DNA of 64,000 nucleotides from Dreissena polymorpha (lineage: Eukaryota; Mollusca; Bivalvia; Myida; Dreissenidae): the NCBI RefSeq assembly GCF_020536995.1, contig NC_068357.1:57465140-57529139 (forward strand), written 5' to 3'. Each line of letters starts with the position of its first letter. The first letter of the stretch is position 1. Both the position numbers and the translations under genes were made by a program. This document shows, piece after piece, positions 25,326-36,972 of the stretch. The notes under the pieces were generated by a model. The model was not told the DNA's origin, ran no database searches, and worked only from the letters and a program-made list of their open reading frames with translations.

Positions 25326-26490
25326 ATACACAATTGTGGTGATGTAGATAAACTTAAATAGATGCTTTTATATCAATCCTCTTCAATAGCATCGTCACAC
25401 CAGTACTGTCAGTACTTTGATTTTAATTGCAAACTAATATTAATTGTGTATTGAATACAATGACATTACACGCGGTTTGTCAAAACGGTACTGATATGCA
25501 TGTATGTATGTAACTTTGATGTGACACATTTTGGACGACATACTTTTAAACATGTTCTAGTTAATGAATTTATCTTAATTTCAAAAAGTGAACTTGTAGT
25601 GGATGTTAAGATTTGTGCAAATGCAATGCATGATATGATTTCATTAGAAGTGATCAATATATACATGTATTCTTTTTCTATTGTAATCATCTGTGAATTA
25701 AGGCTGTTGTGTTGAGGAAATAAAGTATTGGTTCACCTGGAAAGGTTATTTCGTTTGTTCCTAACATTACCTGCTCATCTTAAGTAATTTTAATGTGTCC
25801 AATGCATAATGAATTTATTTCGACCCAAATTAATTATTTTATCATGTATGTAAGTGCTAAGGACACTTGAAAATGTATGCACAGACACTTTTGAAAAAAA
25901 AATGACGTAACACGTATAATGGTTTATTTTAATATAAAATACACGTACGAAACTATCATCATGACATAAACGGAACGGAAAGTGTAATTTAGTAGAACTA
26001 CTAGAAATTATATGACAGACTTGTCTATGAAGACGTTATTATAAAAACACTACAAACATCTGCTGTACATGAATTTGATGGTGTAATGTGTCTCAATCTG
26101 CTGCTTAAGTCAGGCTCTGTTGACGGATTCTTTATGAAATAGTCTAGTTAAACTTTGTGGTTCCATGAATGGGGAATTATATCTCAGTCCTCCTCTATTT
26201 TTAAATTCTCAAATACATATACTTCAAGGAAAGATGCCCTCATTATCGCCCTCTTAGGCATGCATCATCTGAAAATACGGTAATATAATGGTTAAACAAA
26301 AGCTCATATTTGAATATGGTCGGCACGTCATAATCTCCATTAAATATTACTGAAAGGGGTTGATAAACATTTTTTATTTAATGCTTTCCGGTGGTTTATA
26401 GAGAAATATCAGTGAATTAAAACTGATAATTTCACTGTTTCAAACAGTGAAAATTATCAGTGAGAATTATCGATAATTTTCATTGTTTAC
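25326..26490. other. Spacer, no gene seen
   Basis: Nothing supported apart from a short palindrome TGATAATTTCACTGTTTCAAACAGTGAAAATTATCA at about 26424-26459, next to the foldback element. Confidence 0.45.
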
Positions 26491-26752
26491 TGTGAAATGA
26501 CGTCATTTTTTTGACGAAATGACGTCATTATCCCAGCAAAATTCGTTAGTTAAACTCTTGAACAATGTATATAAACTGTGAAAAATGCATTAAATAAAAA
26601 GAAAATTTGTTGGATTCGGTGGATTATCGACTTTAATTCACTCGTGATCATAGAAAACATATATTTTCACTCGTGGCTGCGCCACTCGTGAAAATATTAT
26701 TTTCTATGATCACTCGTGAATTAAAATCGATAATCCACCGGATCCAACAAAT
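26491..26752. mobile_element. Foldback element (copy 1)
   Basis: An inverted repeat with about 70-bp arms spans 26605-26752 (ATTTGTTGGATTCGGTGGAT at the left, its complement at the right, centred on CTGCG). The preceding 115 bp, with two ATGACGTCAT-like palindromes, also occur at 38481-38650 followed by the same ATTTGTTGGATTYGGTGGA start. The two loci share one repeat family. Confidence 0.8.
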
Positions 26753-28714
26753 ATCCTCTATATTATCTCGTATACCAGGGACCCCACAACACATCCTCTT
26801 GAAAAAAAAAGTGAATTGATTCAGTTGGTCGGTAGTTTTTTTCGTACAGCATTATTATCATTCATTAAGTAACTTCTTTAAGACAACGCGTTTATTGCAC
26901 CACATAACATGCCATATTGAACATATTGACATGACGCCTTATCAGTGATCGCTCTGCCCACTTAATCACGTGGCTCAGCGGGAAGAATACCTAGACAAGC
27001 TAACACCAAAATGGCTTCTTTGCCTATAGACTGCATATAGATTTACACGATATTCCGGATGATTTTATGGACTTGTTAAACACCATATTACACTAGAAAA
27101 GGGGTTGATGCCATTTAGTTATTCTGCAAATGCAAAAAATATACGATTTAAGAGAACATCAGCTATTTATAACGGGTAAATCGGTACATTAAACACGCTC
27201 TCAAACGCTTGCGCGCTTACCGAAATCGAACCCGTTATTACGTGTTATGGTGGTATTTGCAAAAAAAAACAACAACACTTCACCGGTATTTACCCGTGAT
27301 ATTAACAAAATTATTACCGAACCATTCGTCCCTACCCGTGTATTTGACACGAAATAGCGCTTTATAACTGGGAATTCTTCGAAGTTTTACGCGCTTTCTG
27401 ACGCCGGGTGGGTACCTCAATCCCACATGTTATTGCGTATAAAAGTGATATTAATCATATTAAACATTGCTTATGGGACTTTTATCAATCACTATAATTT
27501 AAAGGGCAAAAACAACACAGTAAGTTTGGACATTTTCTGATATAAAATTAGCGTTGTACGAAATGGAATACGGTCAGGCTATTATAAATTAATAAGGCTA
27601 CCAATATCAGACGCTCGCGCAGGTACCGACTTCCCCGAAGTTATCGCATTTATTGGTTAACTAATATCAGTAATAATAACTCTTTTACAATAGCATTTAT
27701 CGACACGTCTTTATTAAAATAATAACAAAATGGTTTTCACTTGTTTCTGACACACACAGAAACGCGATTTTTTACGGGGATTTCGTAAAGTTACACGAAT
27801 TGGGTACCAAAATTCTCAATTATTTTACATGCACACGTGACATAATACATACGTAATAATGCTTAGTTATTGCTTATATGACATTTCAAGTTTGTGAAAT
27901 AAATTAATGTTCTATAAAGGGGATCTCGGTAATTCTTGAAGCTTCCACTCGCTCTTGTCAAGACCGAATTGCCGCGTTGGAAATGGTATAAATTTAATTC
28001 ATCTAACTTATCTTTCTGGATACAAATGTCAGAGTTGCTTTAACCCTTTTGACACCGTTTTTGCCATATTTCATTTCCGTTTTTTAATCCGAACAAAATA
28101 AACGAAACTCGTTTAAAACATGAGATCTAGGCATTCGAGCTCCTAGTGTGGATAAAAAGCGTTTATTGGTGACACCACATGAGTGCAAATGTGTAGTTAC
28201 CGTTAATAAGATAATATATCACATGTCACCTTCAAATAACATGTATGATGTCAATTAAGTGCATTACTATCAGAGTAATAAAACAGAGCATGAATGAGGC
28301 TCCATGCTGGGTTTTATTTCTCTTTAAGTAATGCAGATGAACCTCGCTTCTGACCTAGTAACTGATAAAACTATTTTTTTTTAAGTGAAATAGTATGTGA
28401 TAATCAGATCGATAACATAAACTATTTAAATCTGCTAGTATATCCGATAAAAATATATTATAATTGTCTTTGACAGTGTTGACGTTCAGTTGTTTGTGGT
28501 GACGACCGCATGTATTTATGCATCTCTTACACTTCTCAAGATCTCTTTTCGGCTTTGGAAACGATATAAATTAAATGTCACAATCTCATCTTTCAGGATA
28601 TCGATTGTCCGAGTTACATAATCCCCATTGACACCGTTTAACCATTTTTAATCGTTTTTTTTAAGAGGAAAACAAAAGAAACTCGTTGGAATAAAAGTGA
28701 ACCTAAACATGTAG
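26753..28714. other. Spacer with a diverged local duplication
   Basis: About 27970-28130 and 28530-28700 share GGAAAYGRTATAAATTAA.., ATCTTTCWGGATA and TTGACACCGTTT followed by AAACGAAACTCGTT-like sequence, an old tandem duplication about 570 bp apart. No gene recognised. Confidence 0.5.
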
Positions 28715-28805
28715 CTTGTCTATAAAATGGCGGACAGGTCGTTGCTAACGAGTGCGCCCGATTAATCGATCGCTGATTGGTGGGTCAATTCTAGTGGGCG
28801 GAGCG
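28715..28805 (-). promoter_or_regulatory. Possible core promoter cluster
   Basis: Read on the minus strand the stretch has a GC box (GCTCCGCCCAC), a CCAAT box (CCACCAATCAG), then GTCCGCCATTTTATAGAC, which combines a YY1-like CCGCCATTTT with a TATA-like TTTTATAG. Such grouping is promoter-like, but no downstream gene was identified, so the call is weak. Confidence 0.3.
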
Positions 28806-28942
28806 ATCATAGACAAGGCGTCATGTCAATTGAAGTACGTGTATAGACTTTCGTGTCAAACCCTTTAACATGGGAAAAGCTGTTTGTCATTTGAAAGTCA
28901 GGTCCTAAAATGAGCTTTTACAAAAGTCAGTTCCAAATAAAC

Positions 28943-29415
28943 GGGGGGGGGGGGGATAATCATTATAATTCGACGCTAAATGAATCAGTAGACATAAACA
29001 TGCGTCAATAATAATATAATCGCGATTAGTGATAAATTTTGCTGTAAACATGCACAAATACTTTTTATTATACAAGAAAATGATATTCGAACAGAATCTC
29101 GAAGGCCAAGAAATTAAACAACAAATTTGTGGACGGTTTTGCTTCAATACATTTTTATTTCGACGTCTGTGGTATTGAAGCAAAAAACCAAGAGAGAACA
29201 AAACCGTCAATTTAGTTGTATTCCAAGCTTTGCGGTCTTGAAACAAAATAACGATTGGAGAACAAACACCGTAGAGCCGAAAAGCTGTATTCATGAAAAA
29301 GAAATATGAATATAAAGTGGCATACCCTTTTGAAAATATTGGCTCCTTCACGGAAAACACAAAACAACGCCATCTTGGACGTAAGTTCCAGTCTACGCAT
29401 GCCCCCCCCCCCCCC
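28943..29415. repeat. Segment bounded by G13 and C14 runs
   Basis: G13 at 28943-28955 and C14 at 29402-29415 flank 450 bp; the neighbouring bases AAATAAAC/GGTTTAAA are loosely inverted. A smaller inverted repeat around GACGGTTTTGCTTCAATA (29132) and AAAACCGTC (29204) lies inside. Could be a degenerate transposon with inverted ends. Frames of 60-176 codons here have no family resemblance. Confidence 0.4.
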
Positions 29416-29476
29416 GGTTTAAAGCTATACAACATCGTACGCCTAAATCATGTGCGCCCTTGTAACATATCTGTTC

Positions 29477-29793
29477 CATAGGCGCTCGATGTCAACGACA
29501 ATGTTGTTTGTTTTTATTTATTTATTAGTTACCCGTTGTTTATTATAATGCATACACATACTAAATTAATAAAAATCTTCCAACAAAACGTCTTCTTAAA
29601 AAAGATAGTTCGTCTATATACATAGATATTGACAATATCTATACATACATAGTCGAACTATCTTTTTTTAAGAAGACGTTTTGTCAGAAGATTTTTATTA
29701 ATTTAGTATGTGTATGCATTATAACAAACAACGGATAACTAAAAAAAAAATAAGTCAATAAATTAAAAAAAACATTGACATCGAGCACCTATG
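29477..29793. mobile_element. hAT-type foldback MITE, 317 bp
   Basis: The whole element is one near-perfect inverted repeat: the left half starts CATAGGCGCTCGATGTCAA, the right half ends TTGACATCGAGCACCTATG, with the centre near 29635. Identical 8-bp flanks ATCTGTTC lie at 29469-29476 and 29794-29801. An 8-bp duplication with long inverted ends fits the hAT superfamily. It encodes nothing. Confidence 0.9.
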
Positions 29794-29991
29794 ATCTGTT
29801 CTAGTATTCACCCCGTGTATAGTCGATTAGTATGACTATATAACAGGCTATAGAGTGGAAAATCAGAAAACGTCTCACAGTCAGGAGCGTGTTTTTGCGA
29901 AAGTTAAAATGCCCGGAAGTTGGCAGACGATATAGATAGCATTTAGTATAGGTATTATGTTTCGCGACTTGTCATGAAAGTTTGTGTAGCG

Positions 29992-30046
29992 ATATGGTAG
30001 CGTATTCGCTCACGGTAGCAGAAGACAGGTTCGAATCCCGGCGAAT
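29992..30046 (+). other. tRNA-like sequence (tRNA pseudogene or SINE head)
   Basis: TAGCGATATGGTAGCG resembles an A box and GGTTCGAATCCCGGC is a canonical B box/T arm, followed by T8. The acceptor stem does not pair convincingly and the total is short, so a working tRNA is unlikely. A SINE body could follow at 30060-30180, but no poly-A or direct repeats were found. Confidence 0.5.
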
Positions 30047-30631
30047 TCAATTTTTTTTCTCAACTTTTTTTCTAAGTTTAAATTAGTTAAGACTATTGAA
30101 AACATGACGGATTTTTTTGTAAGCAATCATATTTATTTTCATATAAAATATGCCCAAATCTATGAACAATTCAACTACTGGTAAGCAAATTATGATTGTT
30201 GTACATAAATATGACATGTTTAATAAATTTATGCCACAACTAAAATCACCAATTGCAAATTGTAGAATGGTTGTATCAAATTCATTTGCGTGTGCAAGTG
30301 AACCTGGAACTTAAATTATTATTTTCAATCAAGGATACCTCAGAGAAAATTTCAATGCTCAAACTTTGTATTTTCTCTTCCTTTATTTTTCGAAATATTG
30401 TTACACCCCATTTGCTACCAAAATTTGTTATGGGATGGTGGTCAAACAAAGGGTAAAGAAAAGACGGTTGGCTACGTCGAATGCCTGATGATTCTTAATA
30501 ATCCGTGTGTTTTTTAACTTTGATTGTGACGCGGGATACCATAGCAATAGAAAATATGTAAAGAAAAACAGACAATCAAAATGTCGTATATATAATAATA
30601 CCTCTGAACACTACATGTATGTAGATATAAT

Positions 30632-30722
30632 CAAAGACCTATCAATATACAAAGATAAGCGTTATCGGGTTATCGCGGATTTTCTCCCGGAGGGAACGAG
30701 ATTTAGTCACGTGGCCAAAGGC
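30632..30722 (+). repeat. Shared end/promoter-like repeat, copy a
   Basis: Starts CAAAGACCTATCAATATAC (25 bp identical to the complements of 37064-37112 and 55826-55874) and ends near GAGATTTAGTCACGTGGCC, where an E-box is also seen in copy b. It is preceded by ATATAAT, the same seven bases that follow the copy ending at 55874. It may be a transposon end or a duplicated promoter. Confidence 0.6.
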
Positions 30723-31540
30723 TAAGTACAACGAATAGTTCGTCTGTAACGAGATCGTCAGTAACGTGTCGATTGATTCGCAAAATATGAACGGTTATCA
30801 AATCAAATGAACGTAACTTGCTGGTGTCTTTGGTGGTACAGAATACTGCTTTAAATAATTAAATGACCGATGCAATAAAAATAATCTTTATGGTAATAAA
30901 ATTATTTAATTAATTTTAATGTCACTAATTCATCGGTTCAAAGAATCATCAAAAATTATTTATTCTAAATTTTAAGTCAAATAAGCGTCCAATTTTGCAG
31001 TCATGCATGCGGGAAATATTGTATGTACGCTAAAAAGAAAAATCTTATGACACATTAGTAATTGTTGTAGTTATTAGTAGCACAGATCTATCCTTAAACA
31101 ATGTTTATTGGTGGATATTTCCGTAGAGATTCATTGATCTATTAATAAACATGTTTATTTAAGATCCGAGATTAAACAAAGAAGACGCCTAGAATATTGT
31201 AATAAAACGAAACGAGTAGTTAAAAATTCTTGTTATTTAAATCACTTTTCAGACATATTGAAGGAGCATTCACGGTAGTTTAGATTAAAACCGGCGCCAG
31301 TTGAACGTCTACTGAAGGAGAATCTCGGGAAGTTAGCAGGCCAGTGTAGCTTCAACAGGTGTCAGATTAGTACACTTGCATATTAGGTTGACAGATTTCG
31401 CACCTTGTTTAACATGATTTCCCAAAATAAGGCCCCGTGACCCCGGGACAGACCCCCGGGTTAACCTACACAACATTCCTACAAACGTATTAGTTTTAAC
31501 ATAAGAATATCATATCATTTTTCATGTACACCATATTCAC
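30723..31540. other. Spacer, possible promoter region of the C2H2 exon
   Basis: No coding sequence. A GC-rich patch GGCCCCGTGACCCCGGGACA (31430-31449) with CCCCCGGG lies about 90 bp upstream of the C2H2 exon start and is unusual in this AT-rich DNA. Confidence 0.4.
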
Positions 31541-31754
31541 ATGGCAAAATATAACAAAACCGATTTTTTTTCATGGGATGATGATTTAGACCTCGATGAA
31601 ATTTTAGGAGAATATACAGCAGACGAAGATGCTATTGATAATTCAAATGGGAAGCAAATTGCAATTTATATTTGTCCAGAGTGCAAAATGGAGTATAAAA
31701 GTATTTCCGGGTTCCGGGGTCACGTCTTGAAAAAGCATGACACAAATCTCAAAG
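31541..31754 (+). CDS. First exon of a C2H2 zinc-finger protein (partial)
   Basis: ATG at 31541 opens 71 codons that end AAA-G at a splice donor (GTACGC, 31755). The N-terminus is acidic and aromatic (FFSWDDDLDLDEILGEY), then a single C2H2 finger: C45-x2-C48-x12-H61-x4-H66 in YICPECKMEYKSISGFRGHV. Finger spacing is canonical. The downstream exons were not found; the next 800 bp on this strand hold only a MITE, and the exon at 32.6-33.3 kb lies on the other strand. It may be a host regulator or the 5' exon of a transposon-encoded protein. The ATG is preceded by CACATGGCAAAA and fits an initiation context. Confidence 0.6.
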
Positions 31755-32591
31755 GTACGCTATAACGGGTTTCCATGTATCTCTTTAAAATTCAGAAGTC
31801 GAAACAGCGGTTATTAAAATAGTTCTTGTTTTAGGAAATAGACCATTAAAGTAAGGAAAACAGGAAAAATTAAATACCTAACAATATACTGATACGTCTT
31901 TGGAAAAACGGACAAATTACGTAAATAACTTAAGCCCCGTTTTCCTATGCTTCTTTCGCATTTTGTAGCCTTACGCACACATTTAAATTCTCTGTAGACA
32001 TTCAAATTATTATATACGTTAAAAGCAATAAAAGGTGTCCATGCTGAATTGCATTGAGCAAAAGTATACCGTAGTACCTAAGCAGAACGTATCCCCCATC
32101 GAGGGTAAACGTTGCATAGAATTAACAAACGAAAAAACGCATGTAAATTATTTGATAGTTTAATAGCATATTTAACAACATACAACATTACACAACAGTT
32201 AATAATAAATTAACGAAATACCTTTTTATTGAAGAAATGTTTCATTTCACGAGTGGCGTTTCGAGAAAACTGGACATAATGCTTGTGCGTAGTTTCATCC
32301 CAGATTAGCCTTTGCAGTCCACCAAGGCTAATCAAGGACGACCCTTTACGCCTTAATTGGTTTTTTACTAAGAAGAGACTTTATTTAAACGAAAAATGTC
32401 ATATAAGCGAAAAGTGTCGTCCCTGGTTAGCCTGTATGAACTGCACAGGCTAATCTGGAATGACAATTTACGCAAAAACATTATGTCCAATTTTCTCAGA
32501 ACGAGATTCATATAATGAAAGAACAACATTTCTGTAACATTTTTGTGTTAAACAGGTGACCAACGTGGATACTTTGCAAGATCTGTACAGA
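31755..32591. other. Spacer or intron containing a MITE
   Basis: Only the family A MITE at 32250-32512 was recognised. Confidence 0.4.
32250..32512. mobile_element. Palindromic MITE, family A (copy 3)
   Basis: GAGAAAACTGGACATAATGC at the left pairs with CATTATGTCCAATTTTCTCA at the right; inside are CCCAGATTAGCCT, AAGTGTCGTCCCTGGTTAGCC and GCACAGGCTAATC modules. Confidence 0.8.
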
Positions 32592-33316
32592 TTAAAACAA
32601 AATAAATACGGTCAAGTCTAATACATATAGTTTATTCATATTAATTACTTCTTGCAGCTGCAGACTACAGAAAGAGTTCACAGCAAGTCTCCTACAAAGT
32701 TCCATTATCACAGAAACCCTGTCAAATAACAATGGCAGATCTGTCCAAATGACATGACTACGAGTTACTGGTTTTCTATGCACGAACAAATTGCATTTGA
32801 AGTCAGAGTGCACCTCTATGGACAGTTTTACGGAGGCAGCATCACCGTGCGAGTACATCTGCATCAATGTCAATTTGCTTCTGTCTTTACGAACCATGAA
32901 ATCCTGACTGATATTTTCCTGAACTTCAGTCTGTAGTTTTAAAAAGTCAACACAATCAACCTCCACCTCCTCAATGTCACATTCCTGATGATTTAGTGTC
33001 GTTCTCCCATTTGCATTCTGTTCAAAGTCTTCCAAAAATCCACAATTCAAAATGTCCGTCTCATCTTCCAGGTTCATTATGTCTGGACCATTATCAATGA
33101 ATCCTGTATTCAGCAACCCTGAATCATCATCTAAACGAACACAGTATTCCCCTCATCACAGGTTTGGACATAAACATTACTACATGTTGGACTGTTGCCA
33201 GAACATGAATCATTTGACAATCCCGATAGAGCAGGGTTTTTTTCTTCGATAGAGCAGGTATTTTCCATAGGTACTTCTGTGTACAAAAGCCCTTACTGCG
33301 TTTCTTCCACAGCATC
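32592..33316 (-). pseudogene. Exon of an unrecognised acidic protein, reading frame split
   Basis: On the minus strand a good acceptor (TTATTTTTTGCAG at 33317-33329) is followed by sequence that looks coding: a serine/threonine/aspartate-rich stretch (TEVPMENTCSIEEKNPAL, then SNDSCSGNSPTCSNVY) and, in another frame, 174 codons from 33116 to 32592 (NTGFIDNGPDIMNLEDE ... FKCNLFVHRKPVTRSHVIW ... LLFDRVSVIMELCRRLAV). The switch of frame near 33130 and an early stop near the acceptor mean this is either a decayed gene or several exons read as one. The composition suggests a nuclear or transposon-associated protein, but I do not recognise the family. Frames on the plus strand in the same place are shadows. 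Confidence 0.45.
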
Positions 33317-33329
33317 CTGCAAAAAATAA

Positions 33330-34612
33330 ATGTTCATATAAATGTACATATTATATGTGCAGATATGGTTTCATCAACATAAAGTATGCGTGAGAGAAAT
33401 TGAAGTATGAACATGTAATAATAATCGTCCACATACTAATCGTAATAATAACATTAGTATCCTCTTAAACAAAAATGAGAACAGAACTTATTCATTTATT
33501 CACAATAAACAGTTTTGTTTTTCATGTTTAGCAGAAGCATAAGAAGAAATATTTATAAATAGTAGAAGAAGTAGTAGTTGTAGCAGCAAAGCAGCAGTAG
33601 CAGAAGAAACATATTTGCAGTAATAATTGTAGAAGAAATTCTGACGATTCATGATTTTTAGCAAAGGTTACTTATTAAATACTTAATGGTTAGGCCTGCG
33701 CTTTTAAATTATTGATGAATAAGCAATTGACGCAACTTACTATTGACCAAGGTTAAAACAATATAACACAGATTTCAATAAACCATAACGGTGTTTCGCA
33801 AAGACATATCGCTCCGATTCGCTCGTACCATATAACAAAGCGTTGCTTTTAATAAAGAGGAAATTGTATCATAAAATGCAATCTACGAGGATCAACCACT
33901 ACATATAATTTAAAATCAACATTGTTATAAAGTGTAAACATTTCAAAGGCCGATCTTTTATCCTGGTCCGAAACTTATGTTTTATAGTTCATTTACATGT
34001 AATATCTGTTTGATCGGAAATTATACCCACTGGATGAACCGTCTGCTGAATCGACATTTAAAATTACGCATGCATTGTTATTCACTTAGCACCATAAAAC
34101 TTTAGTATTGGTATTGTTAACAATACTTTTAAAGAGACATTTTATTTTCTTATTTGACTAAATTCGTTTTAATCGCTGATTGCCAATGTAAGAAAACCTT
34201 CAATAGGCGTATTTGATTGGAAAGGTTTTATTACAACCTTTGTGAAGATCAGAGTTCACTGAACCAGCGAGACCATCTTTCTTATTGTGTCCTGTTAAAT
34301 CCACTTTTTACCTCCATATCGAATGTTGTTACATGCATATGCTGACGTTTGTTTTATTTATCTGATTATGCATTAGACACGATGTGTTTTTTTTCCGGTT
34401 CAATGATCAAAGCCAAATGATTTTTTTTAATTTAGTTATTTGTTTACTTTAAAAAGAGTGTAAAAGTGCACATTTATTCAAAATATACTCGCAAAATTCT
34501 CAAGACGATTTTATTGAAATAAGTCCTTCAGTCCTTAATAAGCAAAACATATTGAAGTAAAACAAACATTTTACAAGCTCAAAACAATCTTATTATGACA
34601 ATATCAGAGAAA
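33330..34612. other. Spacer with a purine-rich trinucleotide patch
   Basis: GAAGAAGTAGTAGTTGTAGCAGC-like imperfect triplets lie at 33535-33620. Nothing else supported. Confidence 0.5.
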
Positions 34613-34765
34613 CCTCTGGGAAAAATGAGATTAATGCGTGTGCGTTAAGTGTGGTCCTTTATAATCCAAATATTAATTTAAAGCGAAAATGGTCACCCCT
34701 AATTGGCCTGTCGGACTGACCATTCTTATCTGGGATGACACTACACGCATGCATGTCCGAAACAT
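34613..34765. mobile_element. Palindromic MITE, family A (degenerate copy 4)
   Basis: GCGTGTGCGTTAAGTGTGGTC, AAAATGGTCACCCCTAATTGGCCTG and GGGATGACACTACACGCATG follow the family order but are worn. The right end abuts the 205-bp satellite array. Confidence 0.65.
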
Positions 34766-36350
34766 TTAAGTATATGTAATACAAGAAGAGATATCCAAGT
34801 GTTCACTAAATTAAGTGCTATGAGTTAAGTCTACCAATGTAGCAATATGAAAATGAAACAAAAAAAGGCTACAATTAACCAAATCTATCCACAAATAGCA
34901 AAGTTATTCAAAAAGGCGTCCAAGCTATTTTTGAAGTCTTCCCTTCTCAATGTGTAAATGTATGAAACATGTAAGTGTATGTCTTACACAAAGAGATATT
35001 CAAGTGTGTACTAAATATAGTGCTATGAGTTTAGTCTTCCACTGTAGCAATATGAAAATGAAACAAAATAAGTCTACATTTAACCAAATCTATCCACAAA
35101 TAGCAAAGCTATACAAAAAGGTGTCCAAGCTAATTTTGAAGTCTTCCCTTCTCAATGTGTACATGTCCGAAACATTTAAGTATATGTCTTTCAAGAAGAG
35201 ATATTCAAGTGTGTACTAAATATAGTGCTAAGAGTTTAGTCTACCAATGTAGCAATATGAAAATGAAACAAAATAAGTCCAAAATAAAACAAATCTATCC
35301 ACAAATAGCAGAGTTATACAAAAAGGCGTCCATGCTATTTTTGAAATCTTCCCTTCTTAATGTTTCAATGTCCGAAACATATAAGTATATGTCTTAAAAG
35401 AAGAGATATTCAAGTCTGTACTAAATATAGTGCTATGAGTTTAGTCTACCAATGTAGCAATATGAAAATGTAACAAAATAAGTCTACAATTAACCAAATC
35501 TATCCACAAATAGCAAAGCTATACAAAAAGGCGTCCAAGCTAATTTTGAAGTCTTCCCTTCTCAATGTGTACATGTCCGAAACATTTAAGTATATGTCTT
35601 TCAAGAAGAGATATTCAAGTGTGTACTAAATATAGTGCTAAGAGTTCAGTCTACCAATGTAGCAATATGAAAATGAAACAAAATAAGTCCAAAATGAAAC
35701 AAATCTATCCACAAATAGCAGAGTTATACAAAAAGGTGTCCATGCTTTTTTTGAAATCTTCCTTTCTCAATGTTTCAATGTCCGAAACATTTAAGTATAT
35801 GTCTTTCAAGAAGAGATATTCAAGTGTGTACTTAATATAGTGCTATGAGTTTAGTCTACCAATGTAGCAATATGAAAATGAAACAAAATAAGTATACAAT
35901 TAACCAAATCTATCCACAAATAGCAAAGCTATACAAAAAGGCGTCCAAGCTAATTTTGAAGTCTTCCCTTCTCAATGTGTACATGTCCGAAACATTTAAG
36001 TATATGTCTTTCAAGAAGAGATATTCAAGTGTGTACTAAATATAGTGCTAAGAGTTCAGTCTACCAATGTAGCAATATGAAAATGAAACAAAATAAGTCC
36101 AAAATGAAACAAATCTATCCACAAATAGCAAAGTTATACAAAAAGGCGTCCAAGCTATTTTTGAAGTCTTCCCGTCTCAATGTTTCAATGTCCGAAACAT
36201 TTAAGTATATGTCTTACAAGAAGAGATATTCAAGTGTGTACTAAATATAGTGCTATGAGTTTAGTCTACCAATGTAGCAATATGAACATGAAACGAAATA
36301 AGTCCAAAATGAACCAAATCTATCCATAAACAGCAAAGTTATACAAAAAG
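34766..36350. repeat. 205-bp satellite, about eight units, AB higher-order pattern
   Basis: The phrase AGCAATATGAAAATGAAACA recurs at 34841, 35046, 35251, 35456, 35661, 35866, 36071 and (slightly changed) 36276, exactly 205 bp apart each time. Type A units have TCTACAATTAACC, CAAGCTAATTTT and AATGTGTACATG; type B units have TCCAAAATGAAAC, CTATTTTTGAA and AATGTTTCAATG. They alternate from 35046 to 36275, giving a 410-bp higher-order unit. Because 205 is not a multiple of three, the frames of 64-91 codons are chance readings. Confidence 0.95.
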
Positions 36351-36972
36351 GCGGCAAATATATTTCTGAGGTATTTGCATGCAAAACTGCAACTACAAAA
36401 AAACTTTCAGAACATTAACTTAAATTTCAAGTATATGTTTTACAACAAAAAATAAATCATTCTCAATATAAATAAATCTATGCTTGAAATTACTGTCTGT
36501 TATCCAAAAAATAACTGAATATTGCAATTTGTTTAATTTCTATTTACACTCAACAGATATGTACTGTGTGTGTGTTTTTTTTTTTATATTAAATACTCTT
36601 TCACAAAAAGTTGAAAAACGAACATTATATAAATTTATAACAAAGGCTTTTTATGGCGAAGACATTAAGTTAAATACATTCAAGACATTATTTAGTTTTC
36701 AGTTGTTTTAAGCTTACTCGTAAATGACTATGGAAACTAGTCGAAAGAAGCTGATTTGCGAAACCTTCCCCCACCCGCTTGCCACTACGTTGTATTTCAA
36801 TATAGCGATATAATAACCAAATTATCTGCACAGTTACATCGTAATTAGATTAATTATTGACGTTTACACTTATTGATACAATACAGCGATGGGTGGTTAA
36901 TTGATATTCGATAATACTAACCTTAAAGTCAATAAAGACAGGTGTGAAAACGATAACGATGATGGCAATTGT
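36351..36972. other. Spacer, no feature seen
   Basis: AT-rich; a 75-codon frame at 36484-36711 has no family resemblance. Confidence 0.5.

Noticed and set aside
24965-25361. Frames of 90-122 codons on both strands
   Set aside because: Products of the TTCGTACCCAATTTTT minisatellite.
28905-29435. 176-codon minus-strand frame
   Set aside because: Begins in the C14 run and ends in the G13 run; no homology and poor composition.
34950-36244. Five similar frames (64-91 codons) suggesting a small gene family
   Set aside because: They are the 205-bp satellite; the unit length is not a multiple of three and each frame ends when the repeat shifts phase.
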